Below, piece after piece: positions 17,295 through 24,447 of a stretch of 60,877 nucleotides of DNA. Position 1 is the first letter of the stretch, and each line of letters starts with the position of its first letter. Source of the stretch: Profundicola sp051011115. Its GTDB lineage: Bacteria; Bacteroidota; Bacteroidia; Flavobacteriales; Weeksellaceae. The DNA lies in assembly GCA_051011115.1 (NCBI GenBank), contig JBPCUN010000141.1, positions 1 to 60,877 on the forward strand, given 5' to 3'. Position numbers and translations under genes: made by a program. The notes beneath the pieces were generated by a model. The model was not told the DNA's origin. It searched no databases and saw nothing but the letters and a program-made list of their open reading frames with translations.

Positions 17295-18110
17295 TTATAT
17301 AAATAAATAATATGCGTAAACAACTACCGCAGAAGTTAAAAAACTGTCTAAACGGTCAAGGTATCCACCATGGCCGGGCATCCAATTACTACTGTCTTTT
17401 ACCTCTAAATATCGCTTGAGTTTAGACTCTGCTAAATCACCGATGGGTGCTACAATGGAAACTAAAACGGCTATCACAATCCAATTCCCTCTAAGCGACT
17501 CAAAGTTATAGTTGATAATAATTCCAGCTACAATTGTGAAAAACATACCCCCTACTAATCCTTCTATTGTTTTGTTTTTAGAGATTTTGCTAAGTGGAGT
17601 TGATCCAAAGAACCTACCTGTAAGATATGCAAAACTATCACTGCACCACAAGAGTACAAAGAGACAGATAAGAGCATTTACATTCTCAAATTGATTAACT
17701 TCTATCTTATTTATGGCAGTAAACATTAATGCAAAAGGCAAAACGCCATACACGACAGAGAATATTAGTTTAGAAGAGTCATAAGTAAGCTCTTCAGTTC
17801 TTTTAAAAATAATAATCAATGCTACTATAAATAAAAATATGGGAAGTATGTTGACTAAATTTAATTCATAAAGCCCTGTGCTATAATAGAATTCAGAACC
17901 ATAGGTATACATCAAGTAAACTCCCCCAAGGATTGCACCTAATATGTATAATTTATTTTCAAATTCTAATAATCGGATAAGCTCTGCTAAGCATAAACCC
18001 GCAAATAATGATAAGAGCCCTACAAGTAAAATAGGACCATACATACTACCTACGACAATTAGAACAACATATAAAACGCCTACAAGTAATCTTACGATAA
18101 AGTTGGACAT
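17295..18110 (-). CDS. cdsA: Phosphatidate cytidylyltransferase
   Basis: Makes CDP-diacylglycerol from phosphatidic acid and CTP, the branch point of phospholipid synthesis. A 271-residue inner-membrane protein with about eight hydrophobic segments. The family signature lies at the C-terminal end: SKLKRYLEVKDSSNWMPGHGG then YLDRLDS. It lies one base after the LUD-domain gene and four bases before rnz. DgkA, which makes phosphatidic acid, is encoded near 26.3 kb. Confidence 0.95.
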   Translation of the reverse strand: MSNFIVRLLVGVLYVVLIVVGSMYGPILLVGLLSLFAGLCLAELIRLLEFENKLYILGAILGGVYLMYTYGSEFYYSTGLYELNLVNILPIFLFIVALIIIFKRTEELTYDSSKLIFSVVYGVLPFALMFTAINKIEVNQFENVNALICLFVLLWCSDSFAYLTGRFFGSTPLSKISKNKTIEGLVGGMFFTIVAGIIINYNFESLRGNWIVIAVLVSIVAPIGDLAESKLKRYLEVKDSSNWMPGHGGYLDRLDSFLTSAVVVYAYYLFI

Positions 18111-18111
18111 A

Positions 18112-18699
18112 TTAATCTAAAAGAAGTAAATAAATCGTTTTTTTAATCGGTTCATTCTCCATAGGATTGGCATCTACGCCACCAATAGAAGTGATACCAC
18201 TAGGCATGCTTTTATTTCTTCTTCTACTCAAAATCTTTTGCAAGCCATCTCCTAATTGATCTACTATTTGATTATAATAAGCACAGATGATAAAATTATC
18301 TGGCAAATCACTGAGTTTTCTACCACCAGAAACCTCAGAAGATAGCATGATAGAACCATTGTGAGCAACTAAGCTCTCACAGGTTAAAAAACTAAAATCT
18401 GCCGTGGCAGAAGGGTAATCAATAAAAGTAGCTCCGATCGTGTTTAAATAGGTCTGTAACTTTTCGTCAAAACACACAAATCTACTTATTTGTTCTTCTT
18501 TTTTAATGTTTTTTAGATTAACCAATAATTCTCTTTCACTTTCACAATACAAAAAGTTACCCTTGGCTTGTACAAAATAATTTACAAACTTTTCATCTAA
18601 AGGCATAGGCTTAGAGTAAGAGAGATCGATATCCTCTTGGTTTTCTTCCTCCATTTCTGGCTGAAAGAAATCTTTTAACTTACTCCAAAAATTAGCCAT
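18112..18699 (-). CDS. LUD-domain protein (LutC/YkgG family)
   Basis: A 195-residue cytoplasmic protein with an N-terminal acidic linker and a LUD-like domain (about residues 50-195). The lines ATADFSFLTCESLVAHNGSIM and GRKLSDLPDNFI match the core of LutC/YkgG proteins, which take part in lactate oxidation together with LutA and LutB. No lutA or lutB gene is near, so the role is open. It lies 93 bases after ftsH and one base before cdsA; flavobacteria often keep this order. Confidence 0.75.
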   Translation of the reverse strand: MANFWSKLKDFFQPEMEEENQEDIDLSYSKPMPLDEKFVNYFVQAKGNFLYCESERELLVNLKNIKKEEQISRFVCFDEKLQTYLNTIGATFIDYPSATADFSFLTCESLVAHNGSIMLSSEVSGGRKLSDLPDNFIICAYYNQIVDQLGDGLQKILSRRRNKSMPSGITSIGGVDANPMENEPIKKTIYLLLLD

Positions 18700-18792
18700 A
18701 TGTATCCGTTATAGGTTATAATTTCTTAAACGAAAATTTTAAAATTAAATATTATATTCAAACTTTCAAAATATAAAATTTATTCAGTTAAT

Positions 18793-20775
18793 TTATTGTC
18801 CAGATAAGTCTGAATTCTCTGTTGTGGTGATTTCCTCTTTTTCAGGTTCTAGAATATTCCTTTGTTCATTGAATTCTCTTTTACCAAAGACTTTCTCTAA
18901 ATCATCTTTGAAGATTACTTCTTCTTCTAATAGCTTTTCTGCTAAAATAGTTAGCTTGTCTTTATTATCTGTTAATATATCAATACATCTTTGATACTGC
19001 TCGTCAATGATTCTTTTAATTTCATCATCAATAATCTCTGCCGTTTTCTCCGAATATGGTTTAGAAAATGTGTAATCTGATTGTCCAGAACTATCATAAT
19101 AAGATACATGTCCAATTTTAGGACTCAGCCCATAGATCGTAACCATAGACATAGATTGTTTATAAGCTCGCTCTAAATCATTCTGTGCACCAGTAGAATA
19201 ATCACCAAAGATTACCTCTTCTGCAGCACGTCCACCTAAAAGAGCACACATTTCATCTTTCAATTGATCTCCAGTAGTAATTTGTCTCTCTTCTGGTAAA
19301 TACCATGCAGCTCCCAAGGATCTACCTCTAGGTACAATTGTTACCTTTACTAGAGGAGAAGCATGTTCTAATAACCAACTAACGGTTGCATGACCTGCTT
19401 CATGAAAAGCAATTCTTTTCTTTTCTTTTGGCTTAATGATTTTACCTTTTTTCTCTAATCCACCAATGATTCTATCTACAGCGTCCAAGAAATCCTGTTT
19501 ATCTACCGCATCTTTACCTTTTCTGGCAGCGATTAAGGCAGCCTCATTACATATATTGGCAATGTCTGCTCCACTAAATCCTGGCGTTTGTTTAGCTAAA
19601 AAGCCTATATCTAGACTATCATCAGTTTTTAACTTAGCGATATGTACTTTAAAAATCTCTTCTCGCTCGTGAACCTCTGGCAAATCAACATGAATACGTC
19701 TATCAAACCTCCCTGCACGGGTAAGAGCGGAGTCTAATATATCTGCACGGTTGGTAGCAGCCATTACAATTACGTTAGTATCGGTGCCAAAACCATCCAT
19801 TTCTGTAAGTAATTGGTTTAGCGTGTTTTCTCTTTCGTCATTACCACCAGCCATGGCGTTTTTACCACGTGCTCTACCGATCGCATCTATCTCATCAATA
19901 AAGATGATGGAAGGAGCTTTTTCTTTAGCGGTTTTGAATAAATCACGCACACGTGATGCCCCCACACCTACAAACATTTCTACAAAATCAGAACCAGATA
20001 AAGAAAAGAATGGTACATCTGCTTCTCCAGCTACCGCTTTTGCCAATAATGTTTTACCTGTTCCGGGAGGTCCCACCAATAATGCACCTTTAGGAATTTT
20101 ACCTCCTAAACGGGTGTATTTATCTGGGTTTTTCAAGAATTCTACAATTTCTTCGACTTCTTCTTTAGCACCTTCTAATCCTGCAACATCCTTAAATGTG
20201 GTTTTAACCTTCGTGTTTTCATCATATAGTTTTGCTTTAGACTTGCCTATATTAAATATTTGCCCACCAGGTCCGCCAGCACCTCCAGACATACGTCTAA
20301 AGATGAAATACCATAAGAGACCAAATAAGGCAATCCATATAAATACACTAAAGAATAACTCCACCAATGGATTTTCTTTGGTTGTATCCCGTTTTACCTT
20401 ACTTTTGACTTCGTCTGGTAATTCATCAAACTTGTTGGTGAAATTGGTTCTATCAGCCGCTTCAAAGTACATGTTGGCCGGTTGCCCCATCATGTTAGGA
20501 GCTTGCTCCAGTCCTTTGAATTCATCTTTTTTTAAGGCTTCTTCTGTAAGATATACATCTACATTATCCGTATCCTTATTATACACAAATCTAGAAACAT
20601 CTCCTTCTTGCACATATTCAAAGAATTGTGCTTCAGAGATTTCTTTACCATTTCCAGATAGTCCCCCGTTAATTATGAAAAACCAACCGATTAAAAATAA
20701 AGCTAAAGCTGTATACAGCCAATTTAGATTAAATTTTGGCGTAGGTTTTTTCTTTTGATTGTTATTATTTGCCAA
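18793..20775 (-). CDS. ftsH: ATP-dependent zinc metalloprotease FtsH
   Basis: Membrane-anchored AAA+ protease that removes damaged or regulated membrane and cytoplasmic proteins as a hexamer. The 660-residue protein has two membrane segments (near 18-35 and 140-160) flanking a periplasmic domain. Then come Walker A GPPGTGKT (near 234), Walker B IIFIDEIDAIG, the second region of homology (RAGRFDRRI), and the zinc site HEAGH (near 457). A Ser/Glu-rich tail ends the chain. It lies 18 bases after rsfS and shares its promoter. Confidence 0.98.
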   Translation of the reverse strand: MANNNNQKKKPTPKFNLNWLYTALALFLIGWFFIINGGLSGNGKEISEAQFFEYVQEGDVSRFVYNKDTDNVDVYLTEEALKKDEFKGLEQAPNMMGQPANMYFEAADRTNFTNKFDELPDEVKSKVKRDTTKENPLVELFFSVFIWIALFGLLWYFIFRRMSGGAGGPGGQIFNIGKSKAKLYDENTKVKTTFKDVAGLEGAKEEVEEIVEFLKNPDKYTRLGGKIPKGALLVGPPGTGKTLLAKAVAGEADVPFFSLSGSDFVEMFVGVGASRVRDLFKTAKEKAPSIIFIDEIDAIGRARGKNAMAGGNDERENTLNQLLTEMDGFGTDTNVIVMAATNRADILDSALTRAGRFDRRIHVDLPEVHEREEIFKVHIAKLKTDDSLDIGFLAKQTPGFSGADIANICNEAALIAARKGKDAVDKQDFLDAVDRIIGGLEKKGKIIKPKEKKRIAFHEAGHATVSWLLEHASPLVKVTIVPRGRSLGAAWYLPEERQITTGDQLKDEMCALLGGRAAEEVIFGDYSTGAQNDLERAYKQSMSMVTIYGLSPKIGHVSYYDSSGQSDYTFSKPYSEKTAEIIDDEIKRIIDEQYQRCIDILTDNKDKLTILAEKLLEEEVIFKDDLEKVFGKREFNEQRNILEPEKEEITTTENSDLSGQ

Positions 20776-20793
20776 TTTGATTTATTTTATTAA

Positions 20794-21147
20794 TTAATAA
20801 GTTACCATTGCGGCATCACTCCACATTCCCTCAATATCATAGTACTCTCTGTACTGCTGTTGAAAAACATGAACGATGACATTACCATAATCAATGAGTA
20901 CCCACTGCGCATTATCTGTTCCTTCAACGCTAATAGGACGTTCACTAATTTGATTTCTTACTTTCTTTTCAACGTTAGATGCAATGGCATTCACTTGTGT
21001 ATTAGAATTTGCACTGCATATAATAAAGTATTCACAGATAGCGTTCTCAATTTCTGTAAGGTCTAATAACGTAATATTTTCACCTTTTACATCATCAATT
21101 GCGTCTATAATAGTATCTATAAGTTTAGAACTTGGTTTTACTGACAT
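20794..21147 (-). CDS. rsfS: Ribosomal silencing factor RsfS
   Basis: Binds ribosomal protein L14 and blocks subunit joining when nutrients are short. The 117-residue protein shows the DUF143 core: DLTEIENAICEYFIICSANSNTQV, GTDNAQWVLIDYGNVIVHVF and YREYYDIEGMW, at the usual length. First gene of the rsfS-ftsH-LUD-cdsA-rnz series and divergent from birA. Confidence 0.95.
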   Translation of the reverse strand: MSVKPSSKLIDTIIDAIDDVKGENITLLDLTEIENAICEYFIICSANSNTQVNAIASNVEKKVRNQISERPISVEGTDNAQWVLIDYGNVIVHVFQQQYREYYDIEGMWSDAAMVTY

Positions 21148-21181
21148 TAAATATATTTTGTTTATAAAATTTTAAAGAATA

Positions 21182-21189
21182 CAAAAGTA
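21182..21189 (-). promoter_or_regulatory. Candidate -7 box TACTTTTG for rsfS-ftsH
   Basis: Minus-strand TACTTTTG fits the consensus; it lies 35 bases before the rsfS ATG at 21147, giving a leader of about 28 bases. Confidence 0.5.
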
Positions 21190-21211
21190 GAATAATTTAC
21201 TGTAAAAAATG

Positions 21212-21219
21212 TAAATTTG
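21212..21219 (+). promoter_or_regulatory. Candidate -7 box TAAATTTG for birA
   Basis: Plus-strand TAAATTTG; transcription should begin near 21225. That is almost on an ATG at 21227 whose third codon is TAA, which argues that the true birA start lies further on. Confidence 0.45.
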
Positions 21220-21247
21220 ATTCTTAATGTACTAAAAACTATACGCC

Positions 21248-21973
21248 ATTCATTTAATCACGTATAATTCGCTCCCATCTACTAATCAAACGCTGTACCA
21301 ACTGGCGAGTGATCGCGCTATTCACTTCACGGTTGTGAGTACATTTAATCAAACCAATGGTAAAGGATATACTGGAAATCAATGGCAAACAGATGAAAAT
21401 CAGAATTTAACATTTAGTTTTTTACTGTCAGAGCATTTGCCTTTTCAAAAGCATCTACCCATTTTAAATATGTGGATAGCGTTAAGCATTATTCAGGTTT
21501 TGACAAAATGGCAGATTCAAGCTTACATTAAATGGCCCAATGATATCATTATTCATCATAAAAAAGTGGGAGGAATATTGATACAAACCAAATTAGCTCA
21601 GAATAAAATTCAATATATTGTGGTTGGAATTGGTTTAAATATTTACCAGACTAATTTTGAAGGTTTACCACAAGCTTCATCCATCATCAAAGAATATTTA
21701 ATATTTAATAAACCACTAGATGATTGTTTGCTTGAAATGATTAATCATTTAGAACAATCCTACAAAAATTTTAATCCAGAAAATTATGATCAGCTTATAA
21801 ATCAATATCACGGGTATTTATATAAGAAAGATGTGGTAGCTACTTATGAATTTGACGGAAAACTGCACAATGGAATTTTAAGGAAGGTGGATGAAGATGG
21901 ACACGCCATTATAGAAATAGAAGGTTATGGATTAATGACATTTATGCATAAACAAATAAAATTGAACTACTAA
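21248..21973 (+). CDS. birA: Biotin-[acetyl-CoA-carboxylase] ligase, unusual start
   Basis: Attaches biotin to the carrier protein of acetyl-CoA carboxylase. No HTH domain is present, so this is the short enzyme-only form. The family's N-terminal part (YNSLPSTNQTLYQLA with the STN motif, then HFTVVSTFNQTNGKGYTGNQW) reads in frame from about 21248, but no ATG, GTG or TTG lies between the in-frame TAA at 21233 and a GTG at 21335. Starting at that GTG would cut off the STN segment, so I place the start at ATT 21248 (241 residues). KWPNDII holds the catalytic Lys region. The alternative start at 21335 gives 212 residues. The next gene, idi, is 37 bases on. Confidence 0.8.
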   Translation: MHLITYNSLPSTNQTLYQLASDRAIHFTVVSTFNQTNGKGYTGNQWQTDENQNLTFSFLLSEHLPFQKHLPILNMWIALSIIQVLTKWQIQAYIKWPNDIIIHHKKVGGILIQTKLAQNKIQYIVVGIGLNIYQTNFEGLPQASSIIKEYLIFNKPLDDCLLEMINHLEQSYKNFNPENYDQLINQYHGYLYKKDVVATYEFDGKLHNGILRKVDEDGHAIIEIEGYGLMTFMHKQIKLNY

Positions 21974-21998
21974 TTTTCTGCATATCATTTATATTACT

Positions 21999-22006
21999 TA
22001 TTTTTG
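21999..22006 (+). promoter_or_regulatory. Candidate -7 box TATTTTTG for idi
   Basis: TATTTTTG fits the consensus and ends four bases before the idi ATG, so transcription would start at or next to the start codon. A -33 element was not seen. Confidence 0.45.
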
Positions 22007-22010
22007 GAAT

Positions 22011-22526
22011 ATGGCAGGTACAGAAAAAGTTGTATTAATTGATAATAATGATGAGCCAGTAGGTTTAATGGATAAACTGGAGGCACATGAAGCAGGTCTA
22101 TTGCATAGAGCATTCTCTGTATTTATATTCAATGATAAGGGTGAATTACTGATTCAGCAAAGAGCTTTGAATAAATATCACTCTCCAGGACTATGGACTA
22201 ATACATGCTGTAGCCACCCACGAGAGGGTGAAACCTATAAAGAAGGAGCCGTTCGTAGATTACAAGAGGAAATGGGTTTCTCGACCAATCTCCATTATCT
22301 TTTCAATTTTACGTATAAAGCGGATGTGGGGCAAGGTCTTACGGAACATGAATTGGATCATGTATTTAAAGGAACTTATAATCAGGAACCGAACATCAAT
22401 CCAGAAGAAGTTGCTTCTTATCAATGGGTGAATCTTGAAGAATTAAAGCATGACATTGTAGCGAACCCATTGAAATATACTACTTGGTTTAGAATTATAT
22501 TTAATGAATATATTCATCACTTATAA
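22011..22526 (+). CDS. idi: Isopentenyl-diphosphate delta-isomerase, type 1
   Basis: Interconverts isopentenyl and dimethylallyl diphosphate for isoprenoids. The 171-residue Nudix-fold protein shows HRAFSVFIFNDKGELLIQQRA, NTCCSHPREGE (catalytic Cys and metal His near residue 67-70), RRLQEEMGF (Nudix helix) and ELDHVFKG (catalytic Glu). The length is usual for the bacterial enzyme. Its stop shares one base with the ATG of the QueD-type gene, indicating coupled translation. Confidence 0.95.
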   Translation: MAGTEKVVLIDNNDEPVGLMDKLEAHEAGLLHRAFSVFIFNDKGELLIQQRALNKYHSPGLWTNTCCSHPREGETYKEGAVRRLQEEMGFSTNLHYLFNFTYKADVGQGLTEHELDHVFKGTYNQEPNINPEEVASYQWVNLEELKHDIVANPLKYTTWFRIIFNEYIHHL

Positions 22527-22936
22527 TGGAAGTAACAATTCATAGAAAAGCACATTTTAATGCTGCACATAGATTGTTTCATCCAGCATGGTCTGATGAA
22601 AAAAATTTAGAGGTTTTCGGTAGATGTGCTTATCCTAATTATCACGGTCATAATTATGATATCACGGTAAGCGTTACAGGAGAGGTAGATCCAGATACAG
22701 GATTTGTGATGAATTTGAATGATTTAAAGAAAATAATTCAGATTGAAATTGAAGATTACCTTGATCACAAAAATCTGAATGTTGATATCCCAGAATTTCA
22801 AAATACCATTCCCACGGCAGAGAATATTGTAATCTTTATTTGGCAAAAGCTAAGAAGTAGAATCGATTCAAAAAAGAAATTAGAAGTTACGCTATATGAA
22901 ACTCCGCGTAACTTTGTAACATATAACGGAAATTAA
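22526..22936 (+). CDS. queD: 6-carboxytetrahydropterin synthase / PTPS family (QueD-like)
   Basis: A 136-residue zinc enzyme of the PTPS/QueD family, which converts dihydroneopterin triphosphate into a pterin for queuosine or a related pathway. Zinc ligands are seen as FNAAHR (His near 15) and YPNYHGHNYD (HGH near 41-43). The catalytic Cys lies in GRCAYPNYHG, with DLKKI and DHKNLN following. QueD versus true PTPS activity cannot be settled by eye; no other queuosine gene is nearby. Overlaps idi by one base and is six bases ahead of gcvT. Confidence 0.85.
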   Translation: MEVTIHRKAHFNAAHRLFHPAWSDEKNLEVFGRCAYPNYHGHNYDITVSVTGEVDPDTGFVMNLNDLKKIIQIEIEDYLDHKNLNVDIPEFQNTIPTAENIVIFIWQKLRSRIDSKKKLEVTLYETPRNFVTYNGN

Positions 22937-22942
22937 AATATT

Positions 22943-24025
22943 ATGAAAAAAACAGCATTCAATCAGATACACAAAGACTTAGGAGCCAAAATGGTAGAGT
23001 TTGCAGGATATGAAATGCCTGTTCAATATACAGGTGTTAACCAAGAGCATATGGTAGTACGAGAAAAGGTAGGTGTCTTTGATGTGAGTCATATGGGACA
23101 GTTTATTGTAAAAGGAAGCGGTGCAGAGCAATTTTTACAAAAAATTACGAGTAATGATGTGACAAAATTAGCCTTAAATCAAGCTCAATATTCTTGTCTA
23201 CCAAATAAAGAGGGAGGGATTATAGATGATTTAATCATTTATAAATTAGAAGAAAATGAATATCTATTGGTTGTGAATGCAGGGCGTTTAGATGTGGATT
23301 GGAAATGGGTAAATGAGCAAGCAGAAAAGGAAGAAGATGTAGAAATTATTAACGAAAGTGATGAAACTTCTTTATTAGCAATTCAAGGCCCTAAAGCTGT
23401 AGAGGCTATGCAATCCCTTACAGATGTGAAGTTAGCAGATATTAAATTTTATCATTTTGTAAAAGGTACTTTTGCTGGGGTAGATAACGTGTTAATTTCT
23501 GCAACTGGATACACTGGTTCTGGGGGATTTGAGATTTATTTTCCTAATGCGAATGCAGAAGAAATATGGAATGCTGTGATGGATGCTGGTAAAGATTTTG
23601 GTATAGAGCCTTGTGGCCTGGCAGCACGTGATACCCTAAGACTTGAAAAAGGATATTGTTTATACGGGAACGACATCAACGAAGAAACCACGCCATTAGA
23701 AGCTGGATTAGGTTGGATTACGAAATTAAACACGAAATTTATAGGCTCTGATGTTTTAAAGAAGCAAAAAGAAGATGGAGTTACACGTAAGTTAGTTGCC
23801 TTTAAAATGATTGATAGAGGAGTCCCTAGACATGACTACGATTTGGTAGATGCAGATGGAAATAAAATAGGACATGTGACTTCTGGAACCCAATCTCCCA
23901 TGTTAAAAGAAGGAATTGGTTTAGGTTATGTTACAGTAGAAAACAGCAAAATTGGAACTACTGTTTATGTACAAGTAAGGAAAAAGCATTTGAAAGCAGA
24001 GGTGGTAAAATTACCTTTCGTATAA
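22943..24025 (+). CDS. gcvT: Glycine cleavage system T protein (aminomethyltransferase)
   Basis: Transfers the methylene group of glycine to tetrahydrofolate, releasing ammonia. The 360-residue protein shows EFAGYEMPVQY, FDVSHMGQ, TGYTGSGGFEIYF and PCGLAARDTLRLEKGYCLYG, then the C-terminal barrel with KRKLV-type lines and GYV. The length fits GcvT. It is the last gene of the birA-idi-queD-gcvT group, with a strong terminator 23 bases after the stop. GcvH and GcvP are not in the window. Confidence 0.95.
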   Translation: MKKTAFNQIHKDLGAKMVEFAGYEMPVQYTGVNQEHMVVREKVGVFDVSHMGQFIVKGSGAEQFLQKITSNDVTKLALNQAQYSCLPNKEGGIIDDLIIYKLEENEYLLVVNAGRLDVDWKWVNEQAEKEEDVEIINESDETSLLAIQGPKAVEAMQSLTDVKLADIKFYHFVKGTFAGVDNVLISATGYTGSGGFEIYFPNANAEEIWNAVMDAGKDFGIEPCGLAARDTLRLEKGYCLYGNDINEETTPLEAGLGWITKLNTKFIGSDVLKKQKEDGVTRKLVAFKMIDRGVPRHDYDLVDADGNKIGHVTSGTQSPMLKEGIGLGYVTVENSKIGTTVYVQVRKKHLKAEVVKLPFV

Positions 24026-24048
24026 GATAGATTTTTTGATGATAAATG

Positions 24049-24084
24049 ACCGTTTAGAAGTTTATCTTTTAAGCGGTTTTTTTT
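24049..24084 (+). terminator. Rho-independent terminator after gcvT
   Basis: ACCGTTTAGAAG (24049-24060) pairs with CTTTTAAGCGGT (24066-24077) over twelve positions with two G-T pairs, loop TTTAT, followed by eight T. Confidence 0.9.
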
Positions 24085-24096
24085 ATTTAGATTGCT

Positions 24097-24104
24097 TATT
24101 TTTG
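24097..24104 (+). promoter_or_regulatory. Candidate -7 box TATTTTTG before the cobalamin riboswitch
   Basis: TATTTTTG sits seven bases before the first riboswitch bases; transcription would begin near 24110, so the riboswitch makes up the very start of the mRNA. It begins just beyond the gcvT terminator. Confidence 0.6.
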
Positions 24105-24111
24105 TCACAGT

Positions 24112-24275
24112 TTAGAGGGTGTTTTACGCAAGTGAAATGAAAAGGGAAAATGGTGAAATTCCATTACTGTGCCCGCAACTGTATGTTTCTTAAAAAAGTA
24201 ATTTTCACGCTTCGCCACTATTGCAAAGTCAATGGGAAGGCAGAAAATTAGAAACAAGTCAGGAGACCTGCCTTC
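24112..24275 (+). promoter_or_regulatory. Cobalamin (vitamin B12) riboswitch
   Basis: Adenosyl- or methylcobalamin-sensing RNA aptamer. Visible core parts in order are GGTGAAATTCC (24154 onward), the GTGCCCGCAACTGTA junction, a variable stem, CAATGGGAAGGCAG, and the B12 box AGTCAGGAGACCTGCC at 24257-24272. These match the conserved skeleton of the class. It lies on its own 5' leader directly before the secreted propeller gene (ATG at 24448), with about 170 bases of leader after the aptamer. When B12 is plentiful the usual outcome is lower expression. Confidence 0.95.
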
Positions 24276-24284
24276 CAAATGATG

Positions 24285-24392
24285 TTAATACCTTCGGGAT
24301 TAAAGGTTTTAATATATATTGAAGTGAAATTTAATGTTTAATCATCATTGAAAATTGGGAGTAGTTTACCTAGTTGAAATTTTTACTTCAAT
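24285..24392 (+). promoter_or_regulatory. Possible expression platform of the B12 riboswitch
   Basis: Two stems can form between aptamer and start codon. A small one lies at 24285-24303 (TTAAT/ATTAA with inner CC/GG). A larger one joins ATTGAAGT (24318-24325) to ACTTCAAT (24385-24392), with AAATTT/AAATTT pairing inside. Neither is followed by a long T run, so I favour control of translation or mRNA life rather than termination. This is by-eye pairing, not a fold calculation. Confidence 0.35.
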
Positions 24393-24447
24393 GTATCTAT
24401 TGATTTTATAATTTTTTAATATAAATTTTAATTTAAAACAGTTGAAT

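Noticed and set aside
19751..20758. A 335-codon open frame on the plus strand opposite ftsH
   Set aside because: It lies fully antisense to the strongly conserved ftsH coding region and its translation shows no domain; length is explained by codon bias of ftsH on the other strand.
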